Position numbers and translations under genes: made by a program. A DNA stretch of 64,000 bases. Origin: Microthyrium microscopicum (taxonomy: Eukaryota; Ascomycota; Dothideomycetes; Microthyriales; Microthyriaceae). The first letter of the stretch is position 1. Each line of letters begins with the position of its first letter. Shown piece by piece: positions 33,301-45,600 of the stretch. The notes under the pieces are model-generated. The model did not search any database, was not told the origin of the DNA, and saw nothing but the letters and a program-made list of their open reading frames with translations. The stretch spans positions 794,713-858,712 of the forward strand of contig MU004239.1 in assembly GCA_010405405.1 (NCBI GenBank), read 5' to 3'.

Positions 33301-33812
33301 AAAATACAATGGTACGATGGAATCAAGAGTAGGGGATGTGAGTGTGTATTATATGGACAGGCGTCGAGTATTGATTGATGCACTCTGATGGGTGAACCTG
33401 GGCAAGCATGCAAGGCGTTGTTATATCATGACGAGAATACAAAAGTTAGTAATGTCATTGAACTTTCACATGCAGACAGATGGTTTGAGAGGGTAAGCGA
33501 GAAGTTTTACATCTCGTTTGTGATTATTATTGTTTCGTATCTTGTCTGCATGCTAAGAACTTCATAGTCTTCATAAAGCTTGCGGACCCACCTATCCAAG
33601 TCGTCGCCCCGCCGTAATTGTATTACCTCCGTCTACTGGTGGTCCCATTATCCCAATATCGCATAAAAAGGCCGGAATACCATGCCGAACATAGTGGTGT
33701 GAGAAATCTGGACGGTCTTGTCATTAGCTACCTTTGTCATGGTATGCAGAGCTACTCGCCATGGCGTACCTGCAAAATGGAATCGTCCCAGTGGTTGCTA
33801 TTGGTAAATAGG
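33301..33812. other. Convergent intergenic region
   Basis: About 0.5 kb between the 3' ends of the U2AF gene and the small membrane protein gene. No feature is recognised. Confidence 0.5.
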
Positions 33813-34150
33813 TCATCTCGAGGATGAGGCCTTTTGGTCGTTGGCAGCTTTCGTCCTCATCCATAACACTATCAGTACCACGCCTACGATCAGACCGAAG
33901 AAGCAGAGCCAGAACAGCCAACATATCCATGCATGTCTCGTCCGTTTGCGCTTCTGTGCATCGAGCCATGAATCTCTACGCATTCACGTTAGTCCCATCG
34001 GCGATACTTTCAATCTGGAGGACCTTACGAGTGCTTGAGTTGTGGATGAAGAGGACTTCCGGCTCCCGGTCTAACGCCCTGCTCCTCGTCCTGGTGGACT
34101 GCCACGGAAAAGCGCCGCCAAAATGCAGGATCTCTGATGATGCCGGCCAT
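33813..34150 (-). CDS. Small single-pass membrane protein (94 residues), function unknown
   Basis: Two exons, 34150-34029 and 33975-33813, joined through a 53-bp intron with GTAAGG donor, GGACTAACG branch and GCGTAG acceptor; frame is kept and the protein is 94 residues. It begins MAGIIRDPAFWRRFSVAVH, then an acidic patch DEEQG, a Gly/Pro linker, LKHSDSWLDAQKRKRTRH, one strong transmembrane helix (about residues 57-79, WICWLFWLCFFGLIVGVV...) and a short polar tail. The basic patch before the helix predicts an N-in, C-out or tail-anchored topology. The arrangement resembles small uncharacterised fungal proteins that start with an RDPAFWKRFS-like motif, which I recall but could not check. Each exon alone is too short to stand out, and neither is captured by the larger chance frames at this site. 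Confidence 0.7.
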
Positions 34151-36686
34151 GGATATTGTATTGGATGATGTTGGAGAGGTAAATGCGATCGTCTAATGGC
34201 TGCAGAGTAGTCTGGCGACAAGTAGACGGCTAGGGAGAGCTAGGAGTTGAGTTCCTGGGCCTATGGTTGAAAATGCTGGAATGGAATGCAGAGCAAAAGA
34301 GCTGAGTGGTATAAAGTTGATGGGATGATAGGCATACAAGCGAGTGAAGTGCCTATTGTACGATATGGAAGATGGAAGATGGAAGATGGATGACGGAGAC
34401 AAGAGGTGGAGCTGGATGCGGCAAAAAGGTGTCAATGTACAACATGCAACGGCATCTGCGAGAACTTGGAAGGGAAAGAACTAGGTATGGGCGCGTTACC
34501 AGCCGCGAGAAGAAGGTACGACGCGCATGCAGAGGCAGGAGCAGTTGTGACTTTTAGGAATGAGCAGTTCCACCTCTCGTGCTACATGAGGAAGTTGCAT
34601 TCCATCAGCTGCTACTTGAGTTGGCAAGAGCCTTGTAGAAAAAGTACCACCAAAGACCTGCTTGTTACAAGTCTTACAAGTCAGGCCAATGCAACAAAGC
34701 AGTCTAAAGTCATGTGGTGATTAACTCAAGTCATTGGAAATGATATTCACGATGCAATCCAATGACTGAGTGCCGTTGGAAAGATCTCATTTTCAGGGGT
34801 TTCGAAACATGTTTGGCGCTTGGTGCATCCATGACATCCTTGTTGCATCCAATTGGGACCAGAATCAGATCAATGCTGCCTTGCATGAGATATAATTTAC
34901 TTTGGGCACATCTTCTGTACACTTCATTTCCAAGTCTTGAAAAGGTTTAAAGGTTTTGGAATACCTATAGGAAAGCATTTGGTCCTCAAACAGAGGCGAT
35001 TTACTTCCTACACCTATCAAAGCTATATGAGATCCGGAATGAGAGACATCCAGGTATAAGGTTTAGTATTTGCTGATCAGTGTGGTATTCCGTAATAGCA
35101 ACGTTTAATGTACTTCGCTAGAGTATCGAATTAAGCAGCCGTACTGGTGTTTATGGTCTGTCATATACACCACTTTCTCAGAACTCCGATTTACAATTTG
35201 ACATGGCTACCATTCAGCTGGTCACCATAGGCACAACACCATGCACCAAACACCCAACTTTTGAGTTCTGGCATATATCGCTTGAGTCTGATATGAGCAT
35301 AGGTTGCGCTGAAGTGAACAACTCTGCATTCGCATTGCTAATGCTTTCTATCTAGCGGTCTTATCCTGAAAGAAGACTGTGTGCTCGCCGTGGACAACAG
35401 AGTCATAGTAAAGGAAAGTAACACATGTTTGACCTCGAGATATTTCTGGTTGCAGTAAGTATCACTCTCTTCAATGGCCAAGAGGCCGTGTCAACGAGCG
35501 AGTACCGGTATAGTCAGAATCTTTACTGTACTTCTTTGGCTTTTGTGACGTCCCAACTTCCAGCCTTGTAGTTATGGATTACCGTAACCATATTGCATAA
35601 GCTACTGTGTTCTGCTCTTCAGGTCAACGATTTTGAATGATTCGATTCCTTTCACAATCACATATTAGCCTTCCCTGATCATGCATATATGCAATTGGTA
35701 CATCTATTCCCGTAGCGTCATCGGAATACCTTTCTAGCTCAATCGCAAACTGTCATCTTAAAACGGTAGTGACCATTTGATAGCTGCCGATTGGTGCCCA
35801 ACATTTTCTCGTGCAGAGACTTCACAGGCCCACAGGGCTATATTGGGTTACCCCAGATAAAGATACGGATTTAATATGTGGACGGCCTCAGCCTGATCGC
35901 CATGATTAGTAATTATTGAACTTCCACGTTGCAAGAACAAACTTGGCATTGCAACACGAGAGGCCGTGTGTTCAAAAATTGGTAATTCAAGACACAAGGC
36001 ATGCCAGTCAAGGCAGCTATTCTCTTCTCGAATTGCCAGATCAGAGCTTCTCTCAACTCTCAACCTGGCTGATGCATATGCAGCTCCATCGAGAGCTCTG
36101 AGAGTGCCAATCAGCAAGAACAAGAGTAGCTGAGGGGTAGGGGTAGCTCTTCTCCCATTTTCTCTTACCTAGTACTATCTGTACCTGTAATCTGAAGGCC
36201 CAGATTGATTGACCGCCGGTATTTATATTACACCCTAGCTTCTGAAACACACAGCGAACAAGCGATGCAGAATACGCCGTATGATTCTCGTGAGAGCGTT
36301 GATTGGAGCCAATCAGCAAGTGCAAGGCTGAGAACAAGTACGATAATTTGTAAGCGGTGCCCACAAAGCAAGGCTGCACGACCTCGGCTTTAAGAGATGA
36401 ATTGTCAGTGGACAGCCTAAGAGACTTAGAAATGCAGCTTGTAAGATGATCGATTGGATTTTCGAGAGGTATATAAGGTACTACATAGCCGGTCCAGCAG
36501 TAACCATCAGAGCAGCTGCCCGACTTCGCAACTTATAGCTTCCCAATATCAGGTACTTGACCCCTGAGCTCTCTCCATAAATAAGAGTCCATTGATCTAA
36601 CTTCCACTCTTCAGCTTTCCACCCATCAACCTTCTCAACAACTTACACAAAACACTTAAACAACTATCCAAATACCAACCGCAATC
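34151..36686. other. 2.5-kb gene-free region
   Basis: No coding region is supported. A short minisatellite lies near 34361-34391. The sequence GCCAATCAGCAAG occurs twice (36107 and 36307), each with a CCAAT core, possibly promoter-related but more than 370 bp from the next ATG. The last 150 bp are CT-rich, as expected for the leader of the DUF1993 gene. Confidence 0.5.
34361..34391. repeat. 7-bp minisatellite (GATGGAA), about four units
   Basis: GATGGAA-type units in tandem, the last diverging into GATGACG. Non-coding. Confidence 0.8.
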
Positions 36687-37196
36687 ATGTCCGTCAACAT
36701 CTACGACGCCTACATCCCCATCTACGTCCGCGCCATCAACAACACAATCCACCTCCTCACCAAAGGCGAAGCCTTCACCAAAGAAAAAGGCATCTCCGAA
36801 GCCGACGTCATGGCCTGGCGTCTCGCCCCCGACATGCTGCCCTTCACCTTCCAAGTGCAAACCATCTGCAACAACGCCAAAAACCTCCTCGGCAAGATCA
36901 CCGGCATTGAGCAGGCCAAGGTCGAAGACAACGAGAAGACCTTTGCGGAACTTCACGCCCGCCTCAACAGCACGCTTGAATTGCTCAATGGCGCGAAGAG
37001 GGAGCAGTTTGAGGGCAAGGACAAGGCGGAGATTACGGCGGGTCGGAATGGTGAGATTAAGCTAAGCGGATTGCAGTTTGTGCAGGGGATGGGTATTCCG
37101 AACTTGTATTTCCATGTTACGACGATTTATGCGTTGTTCCGTAGCCATGGTGCGCCGTTGGGCAAGCTCGATTTCTTGCGTGGAAAGGATGCTTAG
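36687..37196 (+). CDS. DUF1993 family protein
   Basis: Single exon, 169 residues, near the family's usual length of about 165-175. It starts MSVNIYDAYIPIYVRAINN, with the conserved block MAWRLAPDMLPFTFQVQ and, near the end, FVQGMGIPNLYFHVTTIYALFRSHGAPLGKLDFL, all hallmarks of the family. It is predicted as a four-helix, DinB-like cytosolic protein. The function is unknown. The ATG lies in a CAATCATGTC context after a C/A-rich leader. Codon use is strongly biased to C-ending codons, unlike most neighbours, which suggests high expression. Confidence 0.9.
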   Translation: MSVNIYDAYIPIYVRAINNTIHLLTKGEAFTKEKGISEADVMAWRLAPDMLPFTFQVQTICNNAKNLLGKITGIEQAKVEDNEKTFAELHARLNSTLELLNGAKREQFEGKDKAEITAGRNGEIKLSGLQFVQGMGIPNLYFHVTTIYALFRSHGAPLGKLDFLRGKDA

Positions 37197-40100
37197 GTGG
37201 AGAAGAAAGACGAAGGACAAAAGTGAAATTCAAGGATGAAAGGAACTGTCACCGTAGCTTATAAAAGGCGAAAATGCAAGGCATCAAGACAGTAACAATT
37301 ATGGATGCTGTGTGATCCGGTTTCATGTGTTGTGTGTGCATTCTGTATCATTCCACAACCCACATGGACAGTACACTTACAAGTATTGAGAAAACGTGTA
37401 TGAAATGTGTAAGTTTACCTAGGTACAAGAGATTGAATTGTCATAGCTTTGTCTCTTCCAGCCAGTCGAAACCAGTATAAACGACTTCCTGTTTTCTATC
37501 CCAAGCAAGGCCATCTGATCATTCGTTTCTTGCAACTCATTACAGTCCAAAAAGAGACAAAGACCTGTTGCCATACAGATTGTGTATATTATACGAACAC
37601 GTTCTGATCTAAAAGGCAAGAAATTATCATTCGCATCATTAGCCAAGATATTTAGAGTATAGAAATTATCGGTGGGCTCATCAATTTTTCATGAACAAGC
37701 TGAACCCGACAATGCTAGTCGAATTCCCATAGATTATGAAAGGAGCTCTAGACAGTGATGATATCCTGTGACAAGACACTTAAACTTCTCAACCACTCTC
37801 GCTTCCGAAAGTATGGACGCGGCGGAGCAAGCAATCAGTACGGCGGTCGTAACGATTTCTCCTCAGCAGGCCAGAGTAGCAAAAGTCACAACCAGCCAAC
37901 TTACCAGAGTCCACAGCAAAATCGCGCAAAAGATCAAGACAAGAGTCATGTGACTTCAAGTCTCGCGTACCGCGGTCAAAGAGCAATAGAGGTTGACACC
38001 AAAGAATGTCTCCAGAATTCAGGTATCAGCCGGGATGGGCGACCAGTAGCACAGATGGTAGTCTCGATCATCTTGATGGTTTAGAGAAGGGTGCTTGTAG
38101 GGCTCGAGAACCTTAACATCGAGATGAATAGGATGCCTTTTTAGAATCTGTACAGCAAGAGTCTGGTGTTCGGTATTGATCTGTTATGCATTTCTGTCTA
38201 AGCCTACAGCTGACAATGAGAGACTTACAGAATTTGGCGGCCACAGCTTGGAATTTAAGGAGTACAAGATGGTAAATAATGATACAAGAAAGACTAGACT
38301 CGTAGAAATGCAGTAATTGTCATCTCATTCATGAATCAGGAAATACTTGAGTTCCAATGTCTAACCGTGCGGTAGCAAACTCAATATAGCAACTGTAAGA
38401 GGCAAATAGAACATTCCTATCATTGCATGTGTCCATAATAGCAGTTCTCCTTAACAAACCAGAAACGAATAAGGAATATGCTGAAAGAATTAAGTATTCA
38501 AGTCTTTGAACTAGACATGAAGCACAAATACTAGAAGAGGAATATGAAAGGCTGACATCGCCCGGCTATCAGTCTGAACGTACAACTCCGTAGTTTCTTT
38601 TGCGACGTGATAAGATACAGCTTTTGAAGTTATGTTTTTCTTGCGCAGAAGATGAATCTTCATTTAAGTTTCGATTTTGGCAGTATAAAGACAGTGGTGA
38701 TATCGCCATAATACCATCTATCTTTCCTTGATATTCATTGGCTTCCTTGTTTGCTTCGACTGGAGTAGAAATTAATCAGCTTCGGATGGGAACGGGAATA
38801 TTTACTGTCTGATCAGCCCTCCTCCAGGTGATTCAACTGTTGTTGAGGATGTAGATGCCAAACCACAGATGGCGCTTATTGCTGATGTATTTCCCCATTT
38901 TGCTCATCATACCAAATCTTGATAAAGACCTAAACAACCTTCCAAAGCAATCTCATGCTAAGTTTTGAGATGGAAATCAATCAAGAGCAAAAGATAGAAC
39001 AGCAATTGTTAGCCTGCATGCTAACAAGCCGTACCAAGACAGATCCTTTCTTATATTGAAGCTGCTTACCAAGTCATTCCAATTTCTGCTTTGTCAAGCC
39101 TCCAGAAGTTGTTCATACAACCTTTGAAGAACATATGTTGATTCACTAAAGGAAGGTCCATCACTTTATACCTAATGATAGCTTGCATAATCGATGCGTT
39201 AAGTGCCAGAACGAAGGTATACCATTCTCCACCCTGTAACCACGAACTGAAGTTATACAGATAAAAAATTGCTCCTGATTCTTGTCAAGATATCGAGCTT
39301 GATGATAAGAACAGAGTTTAGATGAGTCTGAGCTGTGTCTACCTGTCATGACTTACAGCATAGAACGGATTGTCAAAAGACGTAATTGGGGCTGCTTCCT
39401 CACTCTAATTTCATAGCAGTGATAGCGACATAGCTCGATTTCTGACGGCCTGAAAGTAAACATCTTGGAGGCAAACTGGAACCAAATGCTTAAGGAAAGA
39501 GCAAGATTCGACATGCTAGTCAATCAGCTCTAAATGCCCGCAAACATTGGGTCCTAGTGGAATACAATGAAGGATCTATGGTATTCCATGCTCTTGCACT
39601 AGAACAACTACACCCACCACCCATCCCGCATGAAATCAGGAACCAGTAAAATCCATGAGACAATCATCGGCAGCAGAATACGACAACGAGGTCTATAGGT
39701 TACATTTACAGGGCAACCCAGCAAGTCAAGCGATTCAATCATCAGCAATAGAGCCTCTTCTTCGAAACTTGCCGTGCTTGCTGACGACAATGATCTTCCA
39801 TAATCCCTAACCAGCGTTACGTATCGTCCCTCAGGCATTGTGTAACGACATTATCCGTGGGACTACAAGCAAGCAATAATGCCCAAGCGCGTCGATCCTA
39901 CAAAGGTACGATGCCCTTGATCCTGGTGTACAATCATTCTCATTAACGTTGCAGGACCAGGGTAAACTAGATCCTGACTACACTTGATCCTATAATGCTG
40001 ATATCCTATAAACGTAGGTGTTTCTGCTGCGAATAGGTGTGATAATGAGTATAATTGTACTATTGGGAGTTGTGCGGTTGATAGTGCCTGGCGGAGAATT

Positions 40101-41389
40101 AAACCATGCGAATTTATCACAGCAACCAATTTCACGAAACATTTCGGTTGCTGATCACGGAAGAGAACTAGTTGCGTATGACGTTCTCTTCTTTCTCGTA
40201 AATCGAGGTTCTCCCCTGCTCAGCTATCGGGATTGATTGCAAAACATTCTAACCCGAAGATGTCTAGAAATTGTGTAACTACTCCTCATTCTGACAGCTG
40301 TTATTCCGCACTGATTGGCAGTTGGATCCAATTGTGCTACTATAGAAGAGAGGATATCCATGTTTCAACCCGGTATCATGAATCTTTGGATGTCTGTCTT
40401 GGTCTCCAACTTTCAGATTCACTGACGATTATCTTGAAAGTGTGGTACGCCCCTGAAGTTTGCTGGAGTGATCAGGAGGTGTTTCAAGCTTGTACAATTG
40501 GACTTTTAACGTATTGTCCATTTGCCATCTGGAATGCGCTACATTAGGACTTGGATTTCTACCCAACAAAGCGTACTAAGTCGCATCAGAACAAAGTATA
40601 TCATGCAGTGTTGTGGAGATTTCAATGGTACGGGAGCATGAAGAAGAACAAATCAAGTATGAACAACATCAGTATCAGAACATTCAGTTTGATATTGGAA
40701 TGGTGATGCCCTTCAAAGTTCAAACGTTAAGTGGCGGATCCTAGTATATCCGGTAATATGAGTACTTTTACTACTAAAGTAAACAAGCAATGAGCCTCAG
40801 ATGAGGTTCAGTCGAAACCAAACAGCTATGAATAGAATGATTGGCATGTTCTAGGTTTTGGTTGAATTGATCAATGGTTCGACCTGACAAGCTGAAACTT
40901 ATCTTCCGGAAACGTACAATGGGAAATCTCCAGTTGGCTGATCCTTTGCCGGTGCACCACTGTCAATTTGGTCCTTCTCAGTATCACAGTATCATGAAGT
41001 ATTCTCGGTATCTGCCGCGCATTGCAATCTTTCAGAGTTCAAAGACTGGGATCTAAGAATATAAGTCACGATAGCGAAACATCCGTCTTGATAAACGTGC
41101 ACTACGACAGATGCAAGGCTTAGGAGTAGCTTCACGTCAATTGGCCCAGAGGGCCCACATCGAACCGTTGAAGACTTTCATCCTCGTCTTTCGACCAAGA
41201 ACCTGACCTCATCGAACAACAACCTGGTTCACTTCTCAGTGGGCTTGGACTGCTCAGTGGTCCCGACAGTTCGACTTGGGTCATCCAACGGGACTAAAAA
41301 AAATAGACGAAGAGATGGCGTCGACGCCAGCGTAGATGCAAGCTTCGGGAGGCTGTCACGTCGAGGGGAAATTTGAGTGCTGCAGGCCG
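37197..41389. other. 4.2-kb gene-free region
   Basis: Moderately AT-rich, with many short overlapping frames on both strands but none with a recognisable domain or sensible splice partner. The frame pair near 37755-38084 has low-complexity Ser/Gln composition and is not accepted as a gene. No RNA gene was recognised. The right edge is the target duplication of the Mutator-like element. Confidence 0.5.
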
Positions 41390-41399
41390 CTCAAAACCT
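41390..41399. repeat. Target-site duplication, left copy (CTCAAAACCT)
   Basis: Perfect 10-bp match to 42641-42650 at the other end of the element. Confidence 0.8.
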
Positions 41400-41962
41400 G
41401 TTGAGAAATTTCCACATCCCCCCGTTTTGAGTCCCCCCGTGGCCCGCGTCCCCCCAAGCCACTCCAGGACCCCAAAATGGTCCGTTTCACCCTTGCACGG
41501 CGTTTCCTTAGTAGCATAAAATCAAACCTCTTTAGGAATGGCTCTCTCTGGGCCGTCGCTGGGCTTCTATGGGTGTTTTCGGCTTCCATATCTTATCGAT
41601 AGGTAACTCTCAAAATTAACCAATTATGAGCAATAAAGATAAGATAAGATTGTCAAGTCTTAGCAACATGAGCGTCTTCTTCTTCTTAATCTCGCGATGC
41701 TTCATCCTTAATCCTTCTCTTCACAACATCTACTTTCAACTGATCTACTTATATGCGCGTCCAAACGACGTCATCAAAAACTCGCTTGATCTACTACCTC
41801 TTGATCTACTATCTCTTGATCTGTTATTAAATGTACGTTCGTTCATAATATTTGACCTCAAAAACTAATTTCAAGGCAAGCTAAACGTGTTCAAAAAACG
41901 CGTTCTCTCAGGTTAGTCTTTTCTAGTTTCGCCCAACAATAACGGATTTCAAGTCATTAGTT
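41400..41962 (+). repeat. Internal tandem unit, copy 1
   Basis: Begins GTTGAGAAATTTCCACATCC; ends at the ATTAGTT that precedes copy 2. Includes GATAAGATAAGA and a Leu-codon-like triplicated CTTGATCTACTAC tract (about 41786-41825) that copy 2 lacks. Confidence 0.8.
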
Positions 41963-42529
41963 GTTGAGAAGTCTCCACATCCCCCCGTTTTGAGTCCCCC
42001 CGTGGCCCGCGTCCCCCCAAGCCACTCTAGGACCCCAACATGGTCCGTTTTACCCTTGCACGGCGTTTCCTTAGTAGCATGAAATTAAACCTCTTCAGGA
42101 ATGGCTCCCTTTGGGCCGTCGCTAGGCGTCCATGGGTATTTTTTAGAATAACTATTTAATCTCTTGCTTGAATGATAAGTAATCTTTAAATAAACCAATC
42201 ATGAGCCGCAAAGATAAGATAAGATTATAAGTCTTAGTAACGTCTTCTTCTTAATCTCGCGATGCTTTATCTATAATCCTTTCTCTTCACAACATCTACT
42301 TTTAACTTAATCTACTTATATGTGCGTCCATCCAAACAACGTCATTAACAACTCGCTTTGCAAGTCTAGATCTACCTCTCCTCTTCTTGTTACAAAAGGT
42401 ATATCGTCAAACCAAACGATTGACCTCAAAAGCTGATTTTAAGACAAGCCAAACGCGTTTAAAAAGCGCGTTTTCTCAGGTTAGTCTTTTCCAGTTTTGC
42501 CCAACAACGATGGATTTCAAGTCATTAGT
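41963..42529 (+). repeat. Internal tandem unit, copy 2
   Basis: Begins GTTGAGAAGTCTCCACATCC and follows copy 1 throughout, ending in the same TTTCAAGTCATTAGTT sequence before passing into the unique right end. Confidence 0.8.
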
Positions 42530-42640
42530 TTAGGTGCAGCTACCACCAAGGATTTAACTTTAGCGTCGGTTGAGGCGGATGGCTTGGGGGGTCGTGGAAT
42601 CAGGGGGGACTCAAAACGGGGGGATGTGGAAACTTCACCT

Positions 42641-42650
42641 CTCAAAACCT
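42641..42650. repeat. Target-site duplication, right copy (CTCAAAACCT)
   Basis: Perfect 10-bp match to 41390-41399. Confidence 0.8.
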
Positions 42651-45600
42651 TGCATCAGGCCAACACCAAGCCTATCTTAGACTCCAGAGGCGCTCGGCTC
42701 CTCAACCGCGCCCGTCAGCCTTCACCGGCGTGACGTCGAGTCGTCGAGACAAGATAAACCCCGATAGTCTGTAGCGGCTTGGAAGCGAAACAACTGCGAT
42801 TCGTGGATCCCGCTTTTGCACGCTTCGCACTCAGTGCTTGGCAGGCAAATTCAACACTGGAGACGTGCGGTGGGTTCGCAGGTTGGTGTGAGCAGGAGAG
42901 CTGCTTTCAGATGGCGTCGAGAGGCTTGCAGGATTGAGGCTTGCAGACGAGCAGAAGGGGCGCTCGATCGAGGTTCGCCAGGATGCAGGTACGGTTTCGT
43001 TGGCACCAGTTTTGACAGTTTCTCCACCAGATGCGCGAGAGACGCGTGGGAATTGTTGATGGCCACTTTTTCTCCTCGATCGTGGTTTCTTGAACTACAG
43101 AAAACGTGAGAATTTGGGTCTTCTGGTAGACTACAGGGGCTAAATGTGCGCCTCAACCTTTTGACACTTGATTATCACGAGGTTACCAAGTAGATGGGGA
43201 AAAATTAGGTGAAATATGGCTATAAGGCTCGGATACCGGCAATGGCATTTCAAACCTTTTGCCCCTTCAAAAGCTAATAAATGATCAGTGCATTTTTTGA
43301 TAACAATGAACCGCAATCTAGCCCCCAATTGATAAAATTCCATGCTCCACTTTGGCCTGTAACTTCCCATTATCATTGTCGAGGAGCGGTCCCTGCAATA
43401 TTTCTCTCTTACCGCAAGATAAGTCACAGAGCCGATCTTGACTTGATAGAGAGCAAGAGAATGATGTTGCTGCATGGGTGGTACACAGGTCAATATCACT
43501 TGACAACTGAGTTTCTGCATGCTGTAGCACCTACTGCTCTTGTGCAGGATCCCCTGCTTTCTATTCTGCGTTGTACAGTACATACATGTATGGACTGAAT
43601 GTTAGACCGAAGAACCCCGAAATCATCTTTTTTTGATTCGCGTGTCTTTTGATACAGACGAAGATCGATCAAACACAGCCAAGCGCCAAAGAATAGCGAA
43701 CGATCTTCAATAACGAAAACGCATTGGCATAACGTGCACTGTGCCACTGACGAAACTGTCATAAATAGCCGTTTGTTCAAGAACCCCCAGAAGTTCATCA
43801 AACGTACCACAATGTTTCGGGCTATCGAGATCCAATAGCCAACAGCTTCGAATTTTTGTGTGACTAGGACGATTTAAATCTATTCTATCAATTGTATGTC
43901 TGCATGATTTGGCAATGATGGAGGAAGGCAGTCTTCAATCTAGCATTCCATGGAAGTACAGAACAGCGGAAACTTCGTGATATCCCAAATCTTCTGATTA
44001 ATGCGGAAGCAAAAGAGTGCCAACCAGAGGGGACATTTAAGCTTTGTTCGCTGCACATGGGATGCTTGTCTATACGCGGAATAGGGGCTGTACTATCCCG
44101 CTTGGACCCAGGAAACCATCCTCCGACTGCGCGGTCCGCTTGGAGGTTTGGTGCGACTTTAAGCCCAGCTTTTGCAAGAATCTCAATCCCTGGTTTCCGG
44201 ATTGTGCCCATGGGTAAAGTGGGCAGAGGCTCTGCTTGAAAAGCTGAAGGGTCTGCTCGTTGATGATTGTGGATGTGACTCAGGGAAGGACCGACTACTG
44301 GGAATTTCCAGCAGCAAGCTACATAAGCTTCTCAACATGAAATCTTCCAGGCTGCTAAAGTAAGCAAGTAAGTTGTGAGAGCAAAAGCACACATGTCACA
44401 GTCAAAAGAGAGATCTTGAGGTGTGTAACCGTTATGAATCTGCTGCTTGGTCCCGCTCGGTTATCGTAGTCCCTGATTTGTCCAGTCCCAGAACCAAAGA
44501 TATCAAATGGTCACACGCAAAGCTTGTCCATGCTACACATGTAGACTTGTTCGCTTTGGTTCCATTATTCATCAGCAGGCTTCCTAGTTTGAGATCAAGT
44601 CGAGAATTGACCACGAGATATCAGTACCAGTAGTCCAGTGCGGTACTAAGCTTCACATGAAAGTACATGGGATTTTGAAGCTCCGCATTCTTGGAGATGA
44701 TTGCTGCCACTGGCCGGTGCCACGATGGTGATTGCAGAGGCTCAAAGGCGGCGAGAACGGCAAAGGCGTCCATTCTCAAAACCCATGCAGCCATCCAGCG
44801 ATCCAACCACTTACTCTTTAGGGCCTAGTAGTCGCACCGAAAAGCATCCTCCCCCGCAGGCAGCGCGGGATGAGGTCAGAGTCTAGAGAGTGCATCAAAA
44901 GGCTGGATTGAACAACTTCATTCCAGAATATCAGGTCGAGATGCTGGCTCTTGTCCCCCGCAAGTTGCATGAAAGGTGTGCATGGGTTGAATGACCTTCT
45001 TGGCCAGCGTCTGTCTGGTTTATGCGCGGACTAGCATTCGTCAAGAATCAGACCGCACTGCAGTTTGTCACAGAAGACATATGATTCAGAAGGGACTGTT
45101 GGTGAACCTTTAATGTTTGCGGCTGCACGAAACAACACATGTAAAAGTGCTTAATACATCTCCCCCTATCCATATTGATACGAACATCTGAATGCGACAA
45201 GTGCTTGACGATGAAGCAGATTGGGCCAGAAGGAGAAATTAAATCTTATGCAAGCCTGTCGTCAGAATGCCTTGCGGAACCATTGATCAAAGAATTGATA
45301 GAAAATAGGATCAACCAGCCTTCGAATTCATCATCTGCATCAACCAGTGAAATTGGCTCGGCACAGAAGCGGCCCTGATCCCTCAACACAGGGACAGGCC
45401 TCTAAGAATCAAGATGCAAGATTCTGGAAAGACTGTGTGCATGTTAACTGATATCTTCAGCACAGCGTTGAACTGGCCGTGAGTGGACGAAATCGTTATG
45501 CTGCTCGCGTATTGTGCCCAGGCATCCCAGGAAGCAGGTCATAGCAGAGAGTATAAATTTAGCTCTACCAAGTTGTGTGACCCACCACCTCCGTGGTTCT

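Larger units (their letters stand above)
41400..42640. mobile_element. Non-autonomous Mutator-like element with duplicated left end
   Basis: 1241 bp, flanked by the 10-bp direct repeat CTCAAAACCT (41390-41399 and 42641-42650). Its ends are imperfect inverted repeats of about 55 bp that share TTTCCACATCCCCCCGTTTT and a later CCCCCCAAGCCA block. The 10-bp duplication fits the Mutator superfamily (8-11 bp) better than hAT (8 bp). The interior has no transposase. It consists of two tandem copies of a 563-567-bp unit (41400-41962 and 41963-42529), each starting GTTGAGAA, followed by a 111-bp right end. The copies differ by scattered substitutions and small indels, so the duplication is not recent, while the intact target duplication shows that the whole composite moved or formed as one unit. 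Confidence 0.75.

Noticed and set aside
37755-38084. 109-codon plus-strand frame of Ser/Gln-rich sequence and its overlapping alternative
   Set aside because: Low complexity, two overlapping frames equally open, no domain or splice partner.
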